A stretch of DNA of 64,000 bases, taken from Fulverythrobacter ferritrahens (lineage in GTDB: Bacteria > Pseudomonadota > Alphaproteobacteria > Sphingomonadales > Sphingomonadaceae). Made by a program: the position numbers and the translations under genes. Shown here one piece after another: positions 47,274 through 55,648 of this stretch (position 1 is the first letter of the stretch; each line of letters begins with the position of its first letter). Where the stretch lies: NCBI RefSeq assembly GCF_020539485.1, contig NZ_JACDXU010000001.1, positions 620,001 through 684,000 on the forward strand. Reading direction: 5' to 3'. The notes under the pieces were generated by a model. That model was given only the letters and a program-made list of their open reading frames with translations, did no database searches and was not told the origin of the DNA.

Positions 47274-48029
47274 ATGACAGAGACTTTCGCTTCCTTCGAT
47301 GGCGCTGAGCTGGCCTTTCGCCGGGTCGGGGCAGGGCGGCCCGTGCTGCTGCTTCACGGGTTGTTTTCCAGCGCGGAGATGAACTGGATCAAATTCGGCC
47401 ATGCGCAGAAGCTGGCCGAGGCGGGGTTCGAGGCGATCATGCCTGATCTGCGCGCCCATGGGCAGAGCGCTGCGCCGCACGATCCGGCCGCCTATCCGCA
47501 TGATGTGCTGGTGAAGGATGTGCAGGCACTGGTTGATCACCTGGGCTTGGAAGAGTTCGATCTGGCCGGATTCTCGCTTGGTTCCCGCACAGCGGCGCGC
47601 TGCGTGATCGCGGGGCTCACTCCTCGCCGGCTGGTGCTGTCGGGCATGGGGCTGGAAGGACTGGCGGGCTGGGCCCGGCGCTCGGCCTTTTTCCTCGACG
47701 CGATCGACCGGTTCGACAGCATCCGCCAGGGCGATCCGGCCTATTTCGCGGCGCAATTCATGAAGACCATGAAGGTCGACAGGGTGGCCGCGCGGCTGCT
47801 GCTGGAATCCATCGGCGATACCGAGAAGTCGGACCTATCGCGGATCGTCATGCCTACGCTGGTTCTGTGCGGAGAGAAGGACCGGGACAATGGCTCGCCC
47901 GAGGCGCTGGCGGAAGCGTTGCCTGACGGGCATCTGCGCTGGATTCCCGGTACGCATATGAGTTCCGTCACCGAAAGCGCGCTCGGCGAGGAACTGGTGC
48001 GTTTTCTCTCTGCCGATTCCCTCGGCTAG
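47274..48029 (+). CDS. Alpha/beta-fold hydrolase
   Basis: A 251-residue hydrolase with the oxyanion segment LLLHGLFSSAEMNW, nucleophile elbow AGFSLGSR (Ser), an acid in LVLCGEKDRDN and the catalytic His in PGTHMSS. The substrate is unknown; esterase, lactonase or dehalogenase-like activity is possible. ATG 47274 has AGGTG upstream, and the open frame back to 47043 is likely spurious. Confidence 0.87.
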   Translation: MTETFASFDGAELAFRRVGAGRPVLLLHGLFSSAEMNWIKFGHAQKLAEAGFEAIMPDLRAHGQSAAPHDPAAYPHDVLVKDVQALVDHLGLEEFDLAGFSLGSRTAARCVIAGLTPRRLVLSGMGLEGLAGWARRSAFFLDAIDRFDSIRQGDPAYFAAQFMKTMKVDRVAARLLLESIGDTEKSDLSRIVMPTLVLCGEKDRDNGSPEALAEALPDGHLRWIPGTHMSSVTESALGEELVRFLSADSLG

Positions 48030-48114
48030 TTTGCCGGGGCGGCTTGATTCATCGCGACCGAACGTCCAGACCGGTAGCAACTGAAACCGGTTTTGATTCC
48101 CAAGGATTTCCGCG

Positions 48115-49959
48115 ATGAAAATGCTCGCTTCCGCCGCCATGCTCGCGCTTGCCGCAGGGCTGGCGACACCTGCTGTCGCCCAGCAGACCCCCGCTGCGCA
48201 AGCCTCGGCGCAATTCCCTATGACGCCGCAGGGCGCTGCCGATTTCGTGGCCGCAGCCGAAGCGGATCTGTTCTCCTATTCGGTGGAGGCAGGGCGGACG
48301 CAATGGGTTAATTCGACCTATATCACCGTGGATACTGACGCGCTGGCCGCCCGCATCGGCGCGATCGGCACGGAAAAATCCGTCCGTTATGCGCTGGATG
48401 CCGCGAAATATCGCGAAGTGGCCGGGCTCGATCCCGATGTCGCCCGCAAGCTGGACATATTGCGCACGGGTATCGTCCTGCCCGCGCCAACCACGCCGGG
48501 CGCCGCGGACGAGCTGAACACCATCGCCACCGATCTCCAGTCCCAATACGGCCGGGGCAAGGGCACGCTGGACGGCAAGCCGATCAACGGTTCGGATATC
48601 GAGGCCGAGATGGGCAATATGGCCCATACGCCCGCCCAATTCGCGGAGATGTGGGCCAGCTGGCACGACAATGTCGGCGCGCCGATGAAGGACGATTACG
48701 CCCGTCTCGCCGCCATCGCCAATGAGGGCGCGAAGGAACTGGGCTTTGCCGATGCGGGCGCCATGTGGCGCTCCAACTATGACATGGACCCGAAGGAATT
48801 CGAGGCCATGACGGAACGGCTGTGGCAGGAAATGAAGCCGCTATACGTGGCGCTGCACACCTATGTCCGCAGCAAGCTGAACGAGAAATATGGCGATGCG
48901 GTGCAGGCCAAGACCGGCCCGATCCGCGCGGATTTGCTCGGCAATATGTGGGCTCAGGAATGGGGCAATATCTATCCCGTCGTAGCCCCTCCCGGCACGG
49001 GCGATGTGGGCTTCGACATAACCGATCTTCTCGCGCAAAAGGGCCAGGGCCCGCTGGACATGGTGAAGATCGGGGAGGGCTTCTATTCCTCGCTCGGTTT
49101 CAAGGAACTGCCTGCAACTTTCTGGGAACGCAGCCAGTTCGTCAAACCCGCCGACCGTGAAGTGGTGTGCCACGCCAGCGCGTGGGACATCGACAACAAG
49201 GACGATATTCGCATCAAGATGTGCATCAAGGTGAATGGCGATGATTTCATCACCATCCATCATGAGCTGGGCCACAATTATTACCAGCGCGCCTATAACC
49301 AGCAGCCCTATCTCTATCTCAATGGCGCGAATGACGGGTTCCACGAGGCTATCGGGGATTTCGTGGCCCTGTCGATCACGCCCGAATATCTGGTCCAGAT
49401 CGGCTTGCTGGGGCGGGAACAGGTGCCCAGCGCCGACAAGGATATCGGCTTGCTGCTGCGTCAGGCGCTGGACAAGGTGGCCTTCCTGCCCTTCGGCCTG
49501 CTGGTGGACAAATGGCGCTGGGGCGTGTTCGACGGTTCGATTACGCCGGATAAATACAATCAGGCATGGGTGGATCTGAAGCGCGAATATCAGGGGATCA
49601 CTCCCCCGGTGGAGCGGCCTGCCGATGCTTTCGATCCCGGCGCGAAATATCACATACCAGGCAACACGCCCTATATGCGCTATTTCCTGGCCCGCATCCT
49701 GCAGTTCCAGTTCTATCAGGCGGCATGCAAGCAGGCGGGCTGGAAGGGCCCGCTCCATCGCTGCAGCTTCTATGGCAATGAGGAAGTGGGCAAGAAGCTG
49801 AACGCCATGCTGGAAATGGGTTCGTCCAAGCCGTGGCCCGATGCGCTGGAGGCATTCACCGGCACGCGGGAGATCAGCGGGAAGGCGCTGGTGGAATATT
49901 TCGCCCCGCTCAAGAAATGGCTGGACCAGCAGAACAAGGGCAAGCCGCAAGGCTGGTGA
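48115..49959 (+). CDS. M2 family metallopeptidase (peptidyl-dipeptidase, ACE-like)
   Basis: A 614-residue exported zinc peptidase. A signal peptide of about 22 residues ends at AVAQ. The zinc site HELGH lies at residues 383-387 and the third ligand Glu411 in FHEAIGD; substrate-binding segments GANDGFHEA and KYHIPGNTPYMRYFLA are those of ACE. Family members remove C-terminal dipeptides. The bacterial role may be peptide scavenging in the periplasm. No operon partner; next gene starts 130 bp later. Confidence 0.93.
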   Translation: MKMLASAAMLALAAGLATPAVAQQTPAAQASAQFPMTPQGAADFVAAAEADLFSYSVEAGRTQWVNSTYITVDTDALAARIGAIGTEKSVRYALDAAKYREVAGLDPDVARKLDILRTGIVLPAPTTPGAADELNTIATDLQSQYGRGKGTLDGKPINGSDIEAEMGNMAHTPAQFAEMWASWHDNVGAPMKDDYARLAAIANEGAKELGFADAGAMWRSNYDMDPKEFEAMTERLWQEMKPLYVALHTYVRSKLNEKYGDAVQAKTGPIRADLLGNMWAQEWGNIYPVVAPPGTGDVGFDITDLLAQKGQGPLDMVKIGEGFYSSLGFKELPATFWERSQFVKPADREVVCHASAWDIDNKDDIRIKMCIKVNGDDFITIHHELGHNYYQRAYNQQPYLYLNGANDGFHEAIGDFVALSITPEYLVQIGLLGREQVPSADKDIGLLLRQALDKVAFLPFGLLVDKWRWGVFDGSITPDKYNQAWVDLKREYQGITPPVERPADAFDPGAKYHIPGNTPYMRYFLARILQFQFYQAACKQAGWKGPLHRCSFYGNEEVGKKLNAMLEMGSSKPWPDALEAFTGTREISGKALVEYFAPLKKWLDQQNKGKPQGW

Positions 49960-50089
49960 CGCGCCCGTAGGGGATCGATGATCCGGTCGGGGAATACCGG
50001 CCGGGTCGCCCATTGCTGTCATTGGATGGTCGCATTGGCCGCTCTATAGGGCGGGCCGTGGCGGCGATTCGCCCGGTTTCGGAACTTCC

Positions 50090-50557
50090 ATGACTTCAAT
50101 CCCCGTGCTGGGCTGGCGCGAGGCCGTCGGCCTGCCAGAATTCGGCCTGTCCGGCATTCCGGCAAAGATCGATACGGGTGCGCGCACTTCCGCGCTTCAC
50201 GCCACTCATATCGAGATGGTGGAGCGCGATGGTGTGCCCCATGCGCGTTTCCGGATCGATCTTGGTCACGGACATGAAACGGCGCTGTGCGAGGCTTGCC
50301 ATGTGTCGCGCAGGAAGATCACCAGTTCGAACGGCCAATCGGAAGAAAGGCTGGTCGTCACTACCCGGCTCTCGCTGGGCGGGGCGCTATTCGATGCCGA
50401 ATTCAGCCTGACGGATCGGTCGGACATGGTTCACCCGGTGCTCATCGGGCGTACGGCATTGCGCAAAAGGTTCCTGGTTGATCCTTCCAGGACCTTCCTG
50501 ATTTCCGAGCGGTCCGCCCTGCTTTATCAAAATCCCGGCTCCGATGGGGCCCGATAA
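50090..50557 (+). CDS. RimK-associated ATP-dependent zinc protease family (RimB-like)
   Basis: A 155-residue protein of the PF05618 family: [15 protein letters not shown], the aspartic-protease-like core [13 protein letters not shown], and [19 protein letters not shown]. Related proteins (RimB) work with RimK to control poly-glutamate tails on ribosomal protein S6. The gene sits 13 nt before rimK and must be co-transcribed. Despite the family name, the DTG motif suggests an aspartyl-protease fold. Confidence 0.87.
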   Translation: MTSIPVLGWREAVGLPEFGLSGIPAKIDTGARTSALHATHIEMVERDGVPHARFRIDLGHGHETALCEACHVSRRKITSSNGQSEERLVVTTRLSLGGALFDAEFSLTDRSDMVHPVLIGRTALRKRFLVDPSRTFLISERSALLYQNPGSDGAR

Positions 50558-50570
50558 TGAAAACACATCC

Positions 50571-51476
50571 ATGAAAATCGCTATGCTGGCGCGCAACGCC
50601 AATCTCTATTCCCACCGGCGCATCGTGGAGGCGGCGCGCGAGCGTGGGCACGAGATCGATGTGCTCAACACTTTGCGGGTGACGATGAACATCACCTCGC
50701 ACCGGCCCGAGGCCTATTATAACGGGGCCAAGCTGGAGCTTTACGATGCGGTGATCCCGCGTATCGGGGCCTCCATCACCTTCTATGGCCTTGCCGTGTT
50801 GCGCCAGTTCGAGATGATGGGCGTCTGGCCGCTCAACGAAAGCGTCGCCATCGGCCGCAGCCGGGACAAGCTGCGTTCCATGCAGATCCTCGCCCGCGCC
50901 GGGCTGGGCCTGCCTGTCACGGCCTTCGCCCACGACCCCAAACAGACCGACGAGGTGCTGCGCATGGTGGGTGGCGCGCCGGTGGTGATCAAGCTGCTGG
51001 AAGGCACGCAAGGCATCGGCGTGGTGTTGGGCGAAACGGAGCAATCCGCCAAATCCGTGATCGAGGCGTTCCGCGGCGCCAATGTGAACATTCTGGTGCA
51101 GGAATTCATCAAGGAAAGCCGCTCGCAGGACATTCGCGCCTTCGTGATCGGTGGCAAGGTAGTGGCCGCGATGCAGCGCACCGGCAGCCCGGACGATTTC
51201 CGCTCCAACCTCCATCGCGGCGGCACTGCCAAGCAGATCAAGATCACCCCGGAAGAACGCTCCACCGCGATCCGCGCCGCGCGCAAGCTGGGGCTGAACG
51301 TGGCGGGCGTGGACATGCTGCGCAGCAATCACGGCCCGGTCATCATGGAAGTCAATTCCTCCCCCGGCCTTGAAGGGATCGAACAGGCAACCGGCAAGGA
51401 TATCGCCGGCAAGATCATTGAGTTCCTTGAAGAGAATGCCGTGAAGGGGAAGACCAAGACACGCGGGAAGGGTTAG
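50571..51476 (+). CDS. rimK: Ribosomal protein S6 glutamate ligase RimK
   Basis: A 301-residue ATP-grasp ligase that adds glutamates to the C-terminus of S6. It has [35 protein letters not shown], the ATP-binding glycine loop [12 protein letters not shown], and the Mg site [18 protein letters not shown], nearly identical to E. coli RimK. ATG 50571 is preferred; an in-frame ATG at 50544 overlaps the upstream gene. S6 itself is encoded 3 kb away. Confidence 0.94.
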   Translation: MKIAMLARNANLYSHRRIVEAARERGHEIDVLNTLRVTMNITSHRPEAYYNGAKLELYDAVIPRIGASITFYGLAVLRQFEMMGVWPLNESVAIGRSRDKLRSMQILARAGLGLPVTAFAHDPKQTDEVLRMVGGAPVVIKLLEGTQGIGVVLGETEQSAKSVIEAFRGANVNILVQEFIKESRSQDIRAFVIGGKVVAAMQRTGSPDDFRSNLHRGGTAKQIKITPEERSTAIRAARKLGLNVAGVDMLRSNHGPVIMEVNSSPGLEGIEQATGKDIAGKIIEFLEENAVKGKTKTRGKG

Positions 51477-51496
51477 GCTACGCCTCTGTCATTTCT

Positions 51497-51603
51497 TCAA
51501 TGCGAGGGGCAAGGCCCCGAAGCAATCCAGGGCCCGATGCGCAAACACAATGGATTGGTTGGCCAAGGCCAGCGTCGCTTCCACTGCGCTCGCAATGATG
51601 AAG
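51497..51603. repeat. Degenerate GCGAG/GCAATCC inverted intergenic repeat
   Basis: The left part has CAATGCGAG then GAAGCAATCCAG (to 51530) and the right part has TGGATTGG (51551) then CTGCGCTCGCAATGATGA, an inverted arrangement. This type of sequence is frequent between genes of sphingomonads. It may also end rimK and amn transcription, as these genes converge here. Confidence 0.5.
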
Positions 51604-51607
51604 TACC

Positions 51608-53062
51608 TTACCGGAACGGCGGTTCGTTGAAGGCCCGCAGCTTGCGGCTGTGCAGGCGGGGGCCTTCGGCGCGCAGGCGGTGGCAGGCGTGGATGCCGAT
51701 CTGGAGGTGGGCCGCGATGGCTTCCTCGTAGAATTTGTTGGCCTGCCCCGGCAGCTTGATCTCGCCATGCAGCGGCTTGTCGGACACGCAGAGCAGGGTG
51801 CCGTAGGGCACGCGGAAGCGATAGCCCTGGGCGGCGATGGTGGCGCTTTCCATCTCGATGGCGACCGCGCGGCTGAGCGAGAGGCGCAGTGCGGAATGGG
51901 TGTAGCGCAGTTCCCAGTTCCGGTCGTCCGTCGTCACTACCGTGCCGGTGCGCATCCGTTTCTTCAGGTCCGCGCCATGTTGTCCGCTGACATCCTCCGC
52001 CGCTGCCGCCAGCGCCTGCTGCACTTCGGCAATCGCGGGAATGGGGATTTCCGGCGGCAGGACGGGATCGAGCACGTGATCGTCCCGCAGATAGGCATGG
52101 GCCAGCACATAGTCGCCAATGGCCTGGCTGGGCCGCAAGCCGCCGCAATGGCCAATCATGAGCCATGCCTCCGGCCGCAGCACGGCCACGTGATCGCAGA
52201 TTGTCTTGGCGTTGGAGGGGCCGACGCCGATATTGATCAGCGTGATGCCCGATCCATCGTCCCGCATCAGGTGATAGGCGGGCATTTGGTGGCGCCGCCA
52301 TGCCGTGTCGGATAGCTGCGCCCGCGCGCCCTCGGTCGGCTGGTCGAGAAGCAGCCCACCCGCGCCGGACAGGGCGACATAGCCGCATTTGCCCAGTTGC
52401 GAGCCTGCCCAGTCCACGAATTCATCAACATAGCGGTGATAGTTGGTAAATAGCACGAAGCGCTGGAAATGCTCCGGCCGCGTGCCGGTGTAATGGGCGA
52501 GGCGGGCTAGCGAGTAATCGGTGCGTAGCCCGTCGAACAGGGAGAGCGGAATGGGATCGCCGGGCAGGGCGATCTCGATCCCGTCGGCCAGCTCGTCTCC
52601 GATCAGAGCCAGATCCGTGCTAGGGAAATGGCGTGCCAGTTCCGTGGGGGGAATGCCCGCCAGCCTGGCGCCGGCCTCGCCATCCAGCACATAAGGGAAG
52701 GGCATTTCCTGCCGGGAGGCGCACACTTCAAAGCGCACATCGTAATCCGCGGCGATCAGGCCCAGCTGCTCGGCCAGATAATCCGCGAACAGGCCAGGGC
52801 GGGTGATGGTGGTGGCATAGGTGCCCGCCACCTGCAGCCTGCCATAGGCGCGGGCGCTTTCGGATCGTTCCCCGTCACCGCTGAAATGGACGATCAGTTC
52901 GGGATAGCAATAGGAACCGTCGAGCCGCTTTTCCGCATCGGGCAGCGTGCCATGTTCGGCATAGGCCAGAATATCGGCGCGCAGGGTGCTGACGGCCTGA
53001 TCGTAAAACTGGGAAAGCTGCGCAATGGCATCGGATGCGTTAGGGGAGGCGGTGAGGTTCAT
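51608..53062 (-). CDS. amn: AMP nucleosidase
   Basis: A 484-residue enzyme that splits AMP to adenine and ribose 5-phosphate; length equals E. coli Amn. It has an N-terminal domain (HFSGDGERSESARAYGRLQVAGTY and FEVCASRQEMPFPY) and a C-terminal nucleoside-phosphorylase fold with GVGPSNAKTICDHVAVLRPEAWLMIGHCGGLR, the DYVLAHAYLRDDHVLD motif and IEMESATIAAQG. It helps control AMP pools. Convergent with rimK. Confidence 0.95.
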   Translation of the reverse strand: MNLTASPNASDAIAQLSQFYDQAVSTLRADILAYAEHGTLPDAEKRLDGSYCYPELIVHFSGDGERSESARAYGRLQVAGTYATTITRPGLFADYLAEQLGLIAADYDVRFEVCASRQEMPFPYVLDGEAGARLAGIPPTELARHFPSTDLALIGDELADGIEIALPGDPIPLSLFDGLRTDYSLARLAHYTGTRPEHFQRFVLFTNYHRYVDEFVDWAGSQLGKCGYVALSGAGGLLLDQPTEGARAQLSDTAWRRHQMPAYHLMRDDGSGITLINIGVGPSNAKTICDHVAVLRPEAWLMIGHCGGLRPSQAIGDYVLAHAYLRDDHVLDPVLPPEIPIPAIAEVQQALAAAAEDVSGQHGADLKKRMRTGTVVTTDDRNWELRYTHSALRLSLSRAVAIEMESATIAAQGYRFRVPYGTLLCVSDKPLHGEIKLPGQANKFYEEAIAAHLQIGIHACHRLRAEGPRLHSRKLRAFNEPPFR

Positions 53063-53162
53063 GGCGCAAGCTAACGCGCCAATTCCTACATTTCAAAGGC
53101 GGAAAGACGAAAGTATTCAGCATTGGCTAGGGGCACGAAATTTCGATCCGGATCGCGCAACC

Positions 53163-53251
53163 TCGTCATGCTGAACTTGGTTCAGCATCCATCCTTCTCA
53201 ACTAGGGGCGCCAGAGCCGGAGAAATGGGCCCTGAAACAAGTTCAGGGTGA
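53163..53251. repeat. Composite palindromic repeat, copy B
   Basis: An 89-bp unit that is the inverted counterpart of copy A at 36411-36501: its arms are TCATGCTGAACTTGGTTC and GAAACAAGTTCAGGGTGA, with GGAGAAATGG inside one arm. The loop sequences of the two copies differ. It lies in the 270-bp gap between amn and rplI. Confidence 0.8.
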
Positions 53252-53267
53252 CGACATGGACAAAAGC

Positions 53268-53303
53268 AAAAGGGCGCGGAACCCGAAGGAACCGCGCCCT
53301 TTT
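53268..53303 (-). terminator. Terminator of the rpsF-rpsR-rplI operon
   Basis: AAAAGGGCGCGG (53268-53279) pairs perfectly with 53292-53303; two further C-G pairs close a TTCG-type loop in the minus-strand RNA. It is 30 nt beyond the rplI stop and ends with a T-run. Confidence 0.88.
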
Positions 53304-53332
53304 GAATTGGGCCGCTATGGCGGGAGCGACGC

Positions 53333-53941
53333 TTAGGCGCCGGCTTCCTCGTCCGCGCCTTCCATCAGGTCGGCGGGGATTTCGCCCGGTTCCGCATTGG
53401 GATCGACCGCTTCGGTGAAGCCTTCGCTCTCGTTGCGTTCGTCTTCGAACATCTGGGCCATCACGTCGACGCCCTGGCTCTGCAGCGCGGCTTCGTCGTC
53501 CGAACGGGCGACATTCGCCTTGATCGTGACGTGAACTTCCGGATGCAGGGCGATGGTCACATCGAACATGCCGATCGACTTGATCGGATGGCCGAGGATG
53601 ACCTGACGCTTGTCGACCTTGTGGCCCTTTTCTTCGAGGGCAACCGCGATGTCACGCACGTTGACCGAACCATAGAGCTGGCCGGAGTTGGACGAGGCGC
53701 GGATCAGGACGATTTCCACGCCATCGAGCGTGGTGCCGGCCTGTTCGGCTTCGACGCGACGTTCCGCATTTTCCTTTTCCAGGCGTTCGCGGTTGGCTTC
53801 GAAGACGGCGCGGTTGGCGTTGTTCGAGCGAAGGGCCTTCTTCTGCGGCAGCAGGAAGTTACGGGCATAGCCGTCCTTCACGGTCACGACGTCACCGATC
53901 GTGCCCAGCTTCTCGATACGTTCGAGCAGGATGATTTCCAT
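53333..53941 (-). CDS. rplI: 50S ribosomal protein L9
   Basis: A 202-residue L9: [37 protein letters not shown], a long connecting helix, and the C-terminal rRNA-binding domain. After about residue 150 an extra 50-residue acidic tail (ends EEAGA) extends beyond the E. coli protein (149). It is third in the rpsF-rpsR-rplI operon, 13 nt after rpsR. Confidence 0.96.
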   Translation of the reverse strand: MEIILLERIEKLGTIGDVVTVKDGYARNFLLPQKKALRSNNANRAVFEANRERLEKENAERRVEAEQAGTTLDGVEIVLIRASSNSGQLYGSVNVRDIAVALEEKGHKVDKRQVILGHPIKSIGMFDVTIALHPEVHVTIKANVARSDDEAALQSQGVDVMAQMFEDERNESEGFTEAVDPNAEPGEIPADLMEGADEEAGA

Positions 53942-53954
53942 GGCTGAGCGCTCC

Positions 53955-54179
53955 TTACTTCACGATGTACGGCAGAAGGCCGATCTGACGGGCGCGCTTG
54001 ATCGCGGTCGACAGTTCACGCTGCTTCTTGGCGGAAACGGCAGTGATGCGGCTCGGCACGATCTTGCCACGCTCGGACATGAAGCCCTGAAGGAGGCGCA
54101 CGTCCTTATAGTCGATCTTCGGCGCATTCTTGGCCGAGAACGGGCAGCTCTTGCGGCGACGGAAAAACGGACGGGCCAT
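53955..54179 (-). CDS. rpsR: 30S ribosomal protein S18
   Basis: A 74-residue S18: [13 protein letters not shown], the [26 protein letters not shown] core and [13 protein letters not shown] end. It pairs with S6 on the 30S platform. Its start overlaps the rpsF stop (TGATG). Confidence 0.96.
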   Translation of the reverse strand: MARPFFRRRKSCPFSAKNAPKIDYKDVRLLQGFMSERGKIVPSRITAVSAKKQRELSTAIKRARQIGLLPYIVK

Positions 54180-54541
54180 CAGTCTTCACCCCTTTCACGG
54201 CTGCGGCGGCGCTCACGCTCGTTCTTGCGCATCATTACAGACGGGCCTTCTTCAAGCTCGTCGACGCGAACGGTCATGTAGCGGATGATATCTTCGTTGA
54301 TGCGGGCCTGGCGTTCCAGCTCGGCCACGACGTCGCCCGGAGCTTCGATGTTCAGCAGGACGAAGTGCGCCTTGCGGTTACGATCGATCTTATAGGCGAG
54401 ATTCTTGAGGCCCCAGGTTTCGGTCTTGGTGACCTTGCCATTGCCCTGTTCCACGATTTCCGTGGCACCGGCTGCCAGGGTATCTACCTGAGCCTGGCTC
54501 AGATCCTGACGCGCCAGGAAAACATGCTCGTAAAACGGCAT
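54179..54541 (-). CDS. rpsF: 30S ribosomal protein S6
   Basis: A 120-residue S6: [43 protein letters not shown] and [15 protein letters not shown]. The basic tail ([16 protein letters not shown]) ends in Glu-Asp, so the terminus has an acidic residue for RimK to extend, though not the E-E of E. coli. ATG 54541 is the standard start; the frame continues to 54673. Confidence 0.96.
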   Translation of the reverse strand: MPFYEHVFLARQDLSQAQVDTLAAGATEIVEQGNGKVTKTETWGLKNLAYKIDRNRKAHFVLLNIEAPGDVVAELERQARINEDIIRYMTVRVDELEEGPSVMMRKNERERRRSRERGED

Positions 54542-55008
54542 GTGCGTTCCTTTCACTGTTATGCCGATCGCTGGTTTGTCCCGCCCCATGCGGGGACCCC
54601 TCCGGCCTTCTTCGTTTCCGCCGCCCGAGGGCCTAGGAAGCGGCGCACATACAGGTTTGGGGCGCGATTGCAAGGAAAGGTTGGCCTCGGTCCTGCTGTT
54701 GGCGTGGGCAAGGGGCTTGCGGGCCGCGAAAGTGACGCTGAGCGGCCTGCGAAACCTGTGTGACCTTTCCTGATTTCGATCTGGAAAAGCAATGGTTTGC
54801 GTGCAGGTTGTGGAGGCGGCATTGTGACTTTTCGTTTCTCAGGCATTTCCGGCTGTCTGGAAGGATGCGGGGCTGCGCGCGCGCTGACATTCTTCCTATC
54901 AAGCAGAAATGCCGCGAGTAGGAAAATCGCGCTGCCCCATAGGGCTCTTGCCGCGTGGCGCGAGTTGGGTTCAATAATGCAAGCGACAAGACATTGGGGG
55001 AATAGAGG
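54542..55008. other. Gap of 467 bp between divergent rpsF and the DUF3237 gene
   Basis: This holds the rpsF leader and promoters for both divergent genes. Long S6 leaders in other bacteria bind the S6:S18 pair for autoregulation, but I could not recognise that motif with confidence. Frames on both strands here lack coding character. No repeat or RNA gene was seen. Confidence 0.4.
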
Positions 55009-55521
55009 ATGCACAAGAAGATCGCGCTGGGCGCCGTCATTATAGCCGGGCTTTCGGCAGGCGCTGCGCAGGCCGCGGACGCTCCGCCCGCGCCGAATGC
55101 GGAATTCGTGCTGGAAGAAATCGTGAAGCTGGGCCCGGTGGTGGAAGTGGGCAAGACGTCCAAGGGCGAGCGGCGCATCATCCCGATCACTGGCGGCCGC
55201 TTCGAGGGGCCCGGCATCAAGGGCGAGATCGTTCCCGGCGGCTGGGACTGGCAACTGACCCGCGCCGATGGCTGCACCGAGGTGGAGGCCGATTATTTCC
55301 TCAAGACGGATGACGGCGTGGTGATCAACGTCATCAACAAGGGCGCCCTGTGCCCGCCCGTGCAAGGCGCGGCTCCTTCGCCCGTGCGCACCCATCCGGT
55401 GTTCGAGGCTCCGCTCGGCAAATATGAGTGGATGTCCAAGACGGCCTTCATCGGCACGCTGGAAATGGCCGATCCTGCCGAGGGCCCGGCGGTGAAGATC
55501 CGGTTTTACAAGATGAAGTAA
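55009..55521 (+). CDS. Exported DUF3237 domain protein
   Basis: A 170-residue protein with a signal peptide of about 23 residues (ending AQAAD) and a DUF3237 beta-barrel: GPVVEVGKTSKGERRIIPITGGRFEGP, GEIVPGGWDWQLTRADG and YFLKTDDGVVINVINKG, ending TAFIGTLEMAD and VKIRFYKMK. The family has no known activity; most members are cytoplasmic, so the signal peptide is notable. It is followed by a paired palindromic repeat. Confidence 0.85.
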   Translation: MHKKIALGAVIIAGLSAGAAQAADAPPAPNAEFVLEEIVKLGPVVEVGKTSKGERRIIPITGGRFEGPGIKGEIVPGGWDWQLTRADGCTEVEADYFLKTDDGVVINVINKGALCPPVQGAAPSPVRTHPVFEAPLGKYEWMSKTAFIGTLEMADPAEGPAVKIRFYKMK

Positions 55522-55556
55522 GGGGGAAGAGAATAGCGAGGTCCAAGGCACCTTTT

Positions 55557-55626
55557 CGTCGTTCCCGCGAAGGCGGGAACCCAGCAGCAACTGTTGAACT
55601 GGGTCCCCGCCTTCGCGGGGATGACG
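55557..55626. repeat. Paired GGCGGG/CCCGCC palindromic repeat
   Basis: Arms 55557-55584 and 55599-55626 (28 nt each, few mismatches) around a 14-nt spacer. Each arm contains its own small palindrome (CCCGCGAAGGCGGG and CCCCGCCTTCGCGGGG). It lies between the convergent DUF3237 and Mur-ligase genes and could terminate both. This design is widely seen in alpha- and gammaproteobacteria. Confidence 0.8.
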
Positions 55627-55648
55627 AAGAGAAAAGTGGCAGGCTGGG

